Source: Dipteris shenzhenensis
Lineage: Eukaryota > Polypodiophyta > Polypodiopsida > Gleicheniales
Direction: 5' to 3' (one strand)
DNA length: 64,000 nt
NCBI GenBank assembly: GCA_047967505.1
Contig: CM106539.1
How positions within the stretch are numbered: position 1 is the first letter of the stretch; each line of letters opens with the position of its first letter. A program made the translations under genes and the position numbers. Below the pieces are notes generated by a model that did no database searches, was not told the DNA's origin, and saw nothing but the letters and a program-made list of their open reading frames with translations. Shown here in pieces: positions 48,201 to 57,200 of this stretch.

Positions 48201-51200
48201 TTGTTGTATGTCTGAGTTTATCTGGCAAAAATGGCACAGAACAACTCAAATGAGGTGTTCGGGGTTCTCACACAGGAGGATAAGTTGGATGGCACCAACT
48301 ACTCCTTGTGGAGTTTCATGGTTCGCAATATCTTGGTTGGCAGAAATCTTTGGGATTATGTCAAGGGAGATGAAGAAAGACCAGATACAACACCTATACT
48401 TGTCACTCCTACTGCTGGAGGCAGGGGTAGAGGTACAAATACAGCATAGGTGATTGGAGCAGCCGCTCTCCCACAGCAGAGCAGAAAAGATGGGACTCTA
48501 GAGATGCACAAGCTCTTTCAGTAATATCTCTTTCTGTCAAGAGGTTCATTATACCTCATATTCGGTCATGCAAGACATCTATGGCAGCTTGGGTAATACT
48601 TGAGAGTATGTTTGCAGCAAGAAATGATGCTAGGGTTTCCTTTCTGAAGCGAGAACTTTCCCCTACAAATATGGAGGAGGGAGATTCCATGAACTCTCAC
48701 CTCACAAAGCTTCAGGATCTTAGGGAACAATTGTTGAATATTGATGAAGTCATTATGGCTTCAGAGATGATCACTACCACTCTGAACTCTCTTCCTGAGA
48801 CCTATCTCGGTTTCCACACCTCGCTGAATTTGTCATTGAGGGGAGGCAGCAATCCTCTCTCCTTTCACGAGTTGGTAGGACTTCTGTTGCAGGAGGAACA
48901 AACACGCGGAAATATGGCAACCCGGGCTGGCGAGCATGCTATGCTCTTCAAGTTCAAAGCCAAGGGTAAAGGGCAGCATAAGCCACATGCCAATCAGCCC
49001 ACACATCAGCATAAAGCTGATTCTGGACAGCCTTCTTATAAGGCACAGGGTGATACAAATAAGCAGAAAAAGAAGGGCATCTGTCATTATTGCAAGAAGC
49101 CAAGTCATTATATTGGAGAGTGCAAGAAGCGCATAGCCAAAGAGAAGAAAAGGGATTCCGGTATGGCTGTGTTAGATGCATCAGTTCGACATTCTCATGA
49201 TGGAGGAGATGTTGCAGCCAACTTGGTTGAAGAGCACTATGCCTTTGTGTTAGATGCATCAGTTCCACATTCTCATGATGGAGGAGATGTTGCAGCCAAC
49301 TTGGTTGAAGAGCACTATGCCTTTTTGTTTTGCACTTCAGATTTTTCAGTGGGTAGTTCAGATACTACAGCCACTAATGATGATGACCCATATGCTTTCT
49401 TGACTTGCAGTTACGATCCTTCAAAGGATGAATGCTCTTTTAGTGTTGATGAGACACTACGTGCTTGGTATTTTGACAGTGGTGCTTCAAAGCACATCAC
49501 TTCCAAGAAGAGTTTGTTTGTAACTTTGCATTCTTCACCCACCAAGAAGAAGGTAACTTGTGCAAATAATTCTTCTTATTCAGTGTGTGGAGTGGGAGGC
49601 ATTATTCTCACATCCACTGATGGCACAGATTTCAGAATTTCAGATCAACTCTTTGTGCTAGGCATTAAGAAGAATTTGCTTTCAGTGTCCTCCCCCAATA
49701 GAGGAGGATTTCAGGTTGTTTTTGATGATGACAAGTGTGTAGTCAGAGATAAAGAAAATGACTATGCTTTGATGTTGTCTGGCACTTTGTATCGGGGTCT
49801 TTCTCAGCTTGATCTATATGAAAAAAGATCCCATTTTGCATTATCAGTTAGCACTCCCACTGCTGCGATGCAGAATGTGGAGTTATGGCATGCGAGGTAT
49901 GGGCACATGAGCAATGGCAGCTTAATGACACTTCAGAGGCATGATATGGTTGATGCATTACCTCCTTTGGAGTCGCCTCCTCCTCATGCATGTGAAGGTT
50001 GCATTCTTGGCAAAATGCATAGGCTTCCCTTCAAAAAGGATGGTGCAGTAAAAGCTACAAGAAAATTGCAGCTTATTCACAGTGATGTCTGCGGTTCCAT
50101 GAGGACACCTGCTTTTGGGGGTTATCTCTATTTTTTTACATTCATAGATGACTTTACCAACTACACTTGGGTCTATGGTGTCAAGGCAAAATCAGAAGTG
50201 TTTATGCATTTCAAACACTTTGTGGCTATGGTTGAGAATGAGACAGGACTCACGGTGCAGACACTTCGAACAGATCGAGGGGGGGAGTATATGTCTCATG
50301 AATTTGAGACATTTTTGAAAGAAAAAGGCATCATGCATCAGCTTACAGTGAGGCTTACACCTCAACAGAATGGCAAAGCTGAGCGGAAGAATCGCACTGC
50401 CATGGAAATGGATAGATGCATGCTCACAAGTAAGAAGTTGCCTCACAGGTTTTCGCTGGAAGGCCTCATGTGTGCCAACTATATTTTAAATCGGGCTCCT
50501 ACAAAGGCTTTGGTCCCTAGGAAGCATGGCATGGGAGAAATCCTTCAGTGGACCACTTCAGAGTTTTTGGTTGTGTTGCATATGCCCACGTGCCTGTGGA
50601 GTTCAGGCACAAGTTGTCAGATAAGGCACTCAAATGCATTTTTGTGGGATATAGTTCACAAAGCAAAGGCTATCGTCTCTACAATCCTGCTACACGCAAG
50701 ATTTTTGTTAGTAGAGATGTTATATTCTCTGAAAATTCTGCACATACACATGCTAAATTTCAGATTCCGGCCTCTTCAGATGATGTGTTTGAGGGGATGC
50801 TTCCTATAGCATTTGGTTCCCCCACTGAAAATCAGAATTTACAGCAACCTCCGCCAGCTCCACAGGTACAGATTCAGCCCCCAGCTGAATTGGTACAACC
50901 TCAGGGTGTGGATGAAGTTGTCAGGCAAGAAATTCAAGAGATACATGCAGCCAAAACAGTCTCGCATTGGTTGCTTCAGACTCTCAGGGAGAGTAGGCTT
51001 GAAGCTCCATTGCCTGGCAGAACTCGTAGTGCAGTAAGGCACATGGAGGGAGCTCATTTAGTTGAATCAGCTTATGCTGGTACTCTTCTTGATGAGGAGG
51101 AGCCTGAGACATTTGAAGAAGCAAAAAATGATGTGCATTGGATGAATGCCATGCACGATGAGTTGCAGTCCATTCATAAAAATCAGACTTGGGATGTTGT

Positions 51201-54200
51201 GGATTTGCCACTAGGTAAGAATGCCATAGGTACACGGTGGGTTTTCAAAGTCAAAAGAAAGCGAGATGGATCCATTGATCAGTACAAGGCAAGGCTGGTT
51301 GGAAAAGGATATGCTCAGAAAAAGGGCATAGATTATGAGGAGACTTTTGCTCCTACATCCAGGATGACCACCATCAGGTCAGTTATAGCAATGGCTGCAA
51401 ATTTTGAATGGAATGTTCATCAGTTGGACATTAAAACAGCTTTCCTTGATGGAGACTTGTTGGAAGAGGTTTATGTCAAACAACCTCCGGGTTTTGAAAT
51501 TTCAGGAAATGCACATTAAGTATAAAAGCTGAATAAAGCTTTGTATGGGTTGAAACAAGCCCCACGTGCTTGGTATGCCAAAATTGATGCCTTTCTAACC
51601 AGCAAGGGGCTGCACAATAGTCTAACCGACAGCACCCTCTACATCAAGAAGGATGGGGGGGAATATTTTGGTCATCGATCTTTATGTAGATGACATGCTG
51701 CTCACCGGATCAAATGAGGAAGTAATTGCAGATTTCAAAGTCCAATTGAAAGCTACATTTGATATGTCAGACTTGGGCTTGTTACATTTCTTTTTGGGGA
51801 TCCAGTTTATTCAAGAGAAACGTGGCATTGTTATGTCTCAGTCAAGTATGTTCAAAAACTTTTGGACAGATTCAACATGCATGATTGCAAGCCTATGTCC
51901 ACTCCCATGGAGCCGGGGCTGAAGCTTACAATGCATGATGCGGGTGAATCAATTGATGTCACACTCTACAGTCAGGTTGTTGGATGCCTCATTTATCGCT
52001 GCAATACACGACCTGATATTCAGTTTTGAGTTTCTCAGGTGAGGAGGTATATGCACAGCCCAAAGATTATGCATTGGCAGGCTGTAAAACGCATCTTCGG
52101 TTACTTGCAAGATACAAAGTCTTTTGGCTTGATGTTCCCCAGGGGGGGTGACTTGCAAATGCATGCTTACAGTGACTTAGATTGGGCTGGAGACTATGAT
52201 ACTAGGCAGTCCACCAGTGGGAATTGTTTCTTTCTAGGACATGCTTGCATTTCTTGGTTGAGCAAGAAACAATCTATAGTGGCTACCTCCTCATGTGAAG
52301 CTGAGTACAGGGCAGCTTTCACAGCGACAGTTGAATGTGTTTGGCTGCGTCGTTTGTTTGCTGATCTTCATCTTTCATTGGAGGGTCCTTCTCCGATTCT
52401 CACTGATAGTCAGAGTGCTATAGCAGTGGCAAAGAATCCTGTGTTTCATGCTCGCACGAAGCACATTGAGGTTCACTATCACTATGTGAGAGAGAAGTTG
52501 CATGCAGGAGAGATCAGTATGATCTATGCGTCAACACATGACAATGTTGCAGACATCTTCACCGAAGCACTTCCACGTGAAAAGTTTGCGGCATTTCGCA
52601 GTGCCCTGAACTTATCTCCTTTTGGTGATTAATCATTTCCTTGTACATGACATTAACACTGCAGGGGGGTGTTAGAATTATTATTATATTCTAGCAGTGA
52701 CCAATGTAATGTAATAAGTAGGTTAGGGGCACTTTTCCCTCATTTGAGGTTTTTTTCCCTAACCACAGTTAGTTCACTAACTACGGTTAGTGAAGGATAA
52801 GGTTTTGTGACTTAGACAAAACCTTTCCTTTTTGTTGTATTACTTCACTTCATCTATTGCAAGCACGACGTTCAGCTCTCTTGCTCTCGCACTCTCTTTT
52901 CTAACAGACAGCATGATGGCTGTCATGTGGGCAGCACATATGAAGAGATACCTGGCAATGGAAGGGCTTCTTGGAGGGCAGATCTGGCAGAAGGAGATCC
53001 AGAGGCTGTCCACATGGAGAGAGGATCTGATTGTGCAGGAGAAACAGGGCTGGCACTTGATGATGACATGTAAGCAGGCCGTACGGATGTTGAGAGAGCA
53101 GTTTCATGGCTTGTGCCCTCATAACACATCTTCTGGAGTAGCAAGCAGGAGCAGCACAGACCAGCACCCTTGGAGCCTATTCCTGGAGGACCAAGAAGAG
53201 TTGGAAGGCTGCAGACCTAGCTCAGCAAGGCGCTGCCCACCTAGACTGATTCATAGGCAATAAGGTGGAGAAGACCATTGTGGACAGAGAGTCTACTACG
53301 CTCGAGGTGGAGCACACGGGCTCAAGTCTAGAGATATCCGGCAGAAGTAGAAGTACCTTGTGATAAGATCAAAGGACCACGCTCTGGTGGGACTTTGGAT
53401 CTATATCTCTTTTGTATTGTGTCCATAGCTTTGGACGGAAATATATATTCTTTTGGTAGCTTCTATATCTGGCTGGATCATTGTCTATTGATGAGTCTGC
53501 ACATCTATTTGATGCACATAAGTTAAAAAGAAGTTTGTGATTCACTCCCACTCACACACAATGTGAGCTAGCGGATCGGGAGTCTCAACCCGGTTAGGCC
53601 CACTAGGTGGAATGCAAAACATAGCCCAGTGCCTCTGCCACTAAAAGATAGGAAAGGAGCGAGGGGGCAGCCTTGCTGCATTGATCGAGAAAGCGTAAAG
53701 GCCTCCCTCATGTGACCTCCTATAAGCATTTGATTGGCATTGCTTGCATACAAGGCTGAAACCCCTTGAGTCCATCTATCTGAGAAGCCCAAGTTCTGCA
53801 TAGTGCCCTCTAGAAAAGACCACTCCACCTTGTCATAAGACTTCTCGAAATCCAAGAGAAGGATTGCGACAGGATGAGACTCCTCTCGAGCCCAATCCAT
53901 TGCCTTCCAAAAGGTGAAGATGTTATCCGAAGTACTATGCTCTTGAACAAAATGTGTCTCTGTGTTGTGTGAGGCCGCAACCTTAAGCTCAAGACCTTAG
54001 CGAAGATCTTGCAAGTGGAGTCGAGCAAGTTAATCGGTCTCCATTGTCGAATGTCAGATCTATCCACCCTTTTTGGTATCAAACAAATCTCAATGACTAA
54101 GGAAGCGAGCAAGAGTCAAAAATTTCCAAAAAAGCCAAATGGAAGGGGGGAAGCACCTAAAGGACGGTGTCAATCCATCTTCCCCTAGGCACTTCTACAA

Positions 54201-57200
54201 AGAGATGCCCTTGAGGGCCTCCTCAAGCTCCTCATTGCCTCGTTGCACCCAACGTGCCTTGGAGGAGTGGTAAGAGAAGTTAGCTCAATGAATCTCCGTT
54301 GTTTGAAGGGACTTGCATTTGCTCTGATAACGGTTTGGGAGCCACTAAGGGGGTTGTTCCTGTTTGAGCTGCTCTATATCACGTCCCAATGCTCGCTCTA
54401 GCTCATGAAGGGAGTAATAACGATTAAGAGCCTCAGCTCAAAGCTCCTCACTGCTCCTCTGAATGGTGTCCGCAACCTAGGAAGCCCATCCTTCCGTAGG
54501 ACTTCTCTTTGGCTCCTGCAAGATTGCTGTCACGGCCTACTGTACCTCTTCCTCTTGTAACAAAGCATTAGGAGTTTGGACCTTCTTTTGAGGTAGTCCA
54601 TGACGGGGCTTCTCTAGGTGAAGCACAATCGGGGAGTGATTTGATATTGTTGTCTCTACCAAAATACTTGTGGCTCCACCCTTATGCATCAATCTCCAAT
54701 GTACAGTCGCTCTATCAGGGCATCATGCCTCTTCTAGCCGAAGGAGAAACAGAAACTATTGGGAAGTTTGGAAAACTCCGCCTCTGTCGAAGGCCCGTAA
54801 CCATTGACTGTGAAGATGAACTGCTCCGAAGTGCTTCGCTCGGCTGCAGGCATCTTGAGAAAGAGGCTTCGCCTTGCTTGTCCTTCTCGAACTCTAGGTT
54901 ATTGAAGTCACCTTCAACAACCCAAGAATCAACATCTAGAAGACTATATTTAAGCTGCCTCGGGAAAGAGGGGTGATGCTGTCTGCATGTTAGGGCGTAA
55001 ACATTCTGGTCCCGATTGTAGAGTCACACCATCTGTAGGCCAATCCACACTAGTCTTCTTGTAATAAGCTCACCCTGGTCAAAAACACGCGTAGCTAGGG
55101 CATGAGATACAGATATGAAGACCCCTACACTCCTACCTACTACAGGGGACGGCACCTCTGAGTCTCTTCCTAGGAGAAGAAGGCATCGACGTCTGATGTC
55201 TACTTCTAAAAACATGTGCTCCTAAATCAAGAGAATATCTCTTGTCTGTCCCATGATCCATCACATCCCTTTGCAACTCTTGTCGAAGTATCTGTTGCTA
55301 TGGTTGTTGCTTTTTCACACGATCAGGAACTCCATACTAGTTCCAACCCACCATGGTCCAACTCATGGGGAGGGGAGCGAACAAGGCCCTCCTATGCGTG
55401 GAGGTCTGTGTGACGACTATGGACTTGTGAGTTTTGGGGGGGGACTTGGACGGTGAGTAATTTGTGTTTGTGCGGTGGCGCACTAAAGGCGTGACTAGCT
55501 CAATGCCTGCCTTTAGTGCCTACTGCATCAACCAAGAGGTTTGCACACCTGGCCGGCTAGCACATTGGTTCAGTGGGCGAGTGTGATGCTTTTTTGAGCT
55601 GCATATCTAGCTACACGCCAACACTGTTGCTAGGCCCACACTCCTCTTGGCAAGATCAAAAGCTAGCTAGAAAGTAGTTGTGTCTCCATGTGTGATCCAC
55701 AACTCTTTCCCTTTCTGCCCCAACCAATCCTCCATCATCCTAAACGTTTGATTTCTCATCATCAAATCGAAAAAAATGGAAGTACATTTCTCCTTGCATG
55801 TGGCCAGGAAGTTGAAGCAATAAAGGTCGGGTTGGGCTTCCAACTGTAGCAATGGTGTCCCCTTTACGAGGCTACAAAATCAAGACTAACACCTCATGTG
55901 TTAGCAGGTAGTCATTTGGAATATCTAGATAGTTTTAGAGCCCCTTCCGCCAGAACTCCAGTGGAAGTGGTTGTTCTGGACAAGGCTTAGCCTGTAGTCC
56001 TTGGGAAAAGGCCGGACTCTAGCTCCGAAGGAGTCGTTCCCCGACCCTAGGAGCAAAAGGGGGCTTATTAGGGTTAGTGATTCCTAATTGCTTCATGTAG
56101 GGTCCTCTTTAGACCTGCACACATTTGCGCTTCAACAACTGTCTCATGACTAAACTGGGCAGGAAGGGCCAAGTTGAAGGCTTAATAAGTTTGCTAAGAT
56201 CTTGTGCCAGTCCATAAGAGGGTGAATGCAGATGGAGGGAGGAGCCTTCTTCCGTTGGGATGAAGTGTGACATGTTACAAGTGAGGTCCCAGTGCTCTCT
56301 AAAAAAGCCTTTGGAGAGTCTATCCTAGTAGGGGCAATCAAGGTGCAAAGGGCTTCTAACATATCTTGCTCAGGGGAAGGTCTCTCCAACGAAGAAGTCA
56401 TCTTCATCCTCGTGACTGAGGTAAGATAGATTACTACATAGTACAGAAGGTACAAATTAACCCTTAATGAGGTTTTACAGATTATACAGGAGCTTGCCAA
56501 TGAGATAGCTGGTCAATCTTAGCTACATCCTTCTAACATGGAGGTCAACTTGTCTTAGAAATTATAGCAATACATGTCATTATTTAGAACGTCATAGATG
56601 CCTGAGGATGACTTCTTCAACTATCGGTGGCATGCTTCCAGTTTCTGTGTTTAGGAAAACAAAGTAGCTGAAGATTGGGGGAGGTTTTAAAGGACCTCAC
56701 ACATCTTATTAGATACTTTAAAAGTTAACATTTCGTTGATCATCAGAATTGTGTAAAAAAATCCCTTTACTGAACATTGCGTCAAAAATTACATTGATCG
56801 TATTTATCAGAGATTACTGATTCAAACAATCTTTATCTTGTATCCTTATGTTTGATTTATGTTAATCTCATGAGAAATTGGGCCACTTTTTTGAGTATTG
56901 CAGGATCTTGGCGAAAGACTGCAAGATCTTCGGGATGCTTTGCTTTTAACAAAAGCTGGTAATATGACTGATGAAGAATGGAACAAACAGCTAACTGCTG
57001 CTTTGCAATCAGATGCAATGGATGTCATAGACTTTCTGTGGGGTAGGATCTGTGAAGATGTTTCCAAATGGATGGAGTCAAAGCCAAAACGGAACAGGAA
57101 ACCTTTAAGCATTAAAGGTGAAATTATCGACTTGGGGGATCTCAAGAAGCTTTTTCCACAGCTATGTGTTGGGGGCTTGTCACGCGCTGGCATAAGCGCT

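Larger units (their letters stand above)
46926..52906 (+). mobile_element. Structurally complete Ty1/copia element, TSD GACAG
   Basis: LTRs of 237 bp each lie at 46,926-47,162 and 52,670-52,906 (TGTTAGAATT to TTTTCTAACA). The 5-bp GACAG flanks both sides (46,921-46,925 and 52,907-52,911). The primer site TGGTATCAGAGC is at 47,165 and the purine tract GCAGGGGGG at 52,661-52,669. I count about ten differences between the LTRs (about 96% identical). The leader is about 1.07 kb, and the single gag-pol frame is broken by several lesions. Confidence 0.95.
46820..53570 (+). mobile_element. LTR copy split by the complete copia element
   Basis: Sequence 46,820-46,925 (CTCCCATATGAGGAGAGCATG, read in part, then CTGCCACATGGACAG) and 52,912-53,570 (CATGTGGGCAGCAC, then GCTGCCCACCTAGACTG, CAATAAGGTGGAGAAG, TTTGGACGGAAATATAT) are two parts of one LTR of the 31,591 family. 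The copia at 46,926-52,906 lies between them. The right end is cut off at about 53,570 by LINE sequence, so the CTAACA terminus is missing. Confidence 0.7.
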
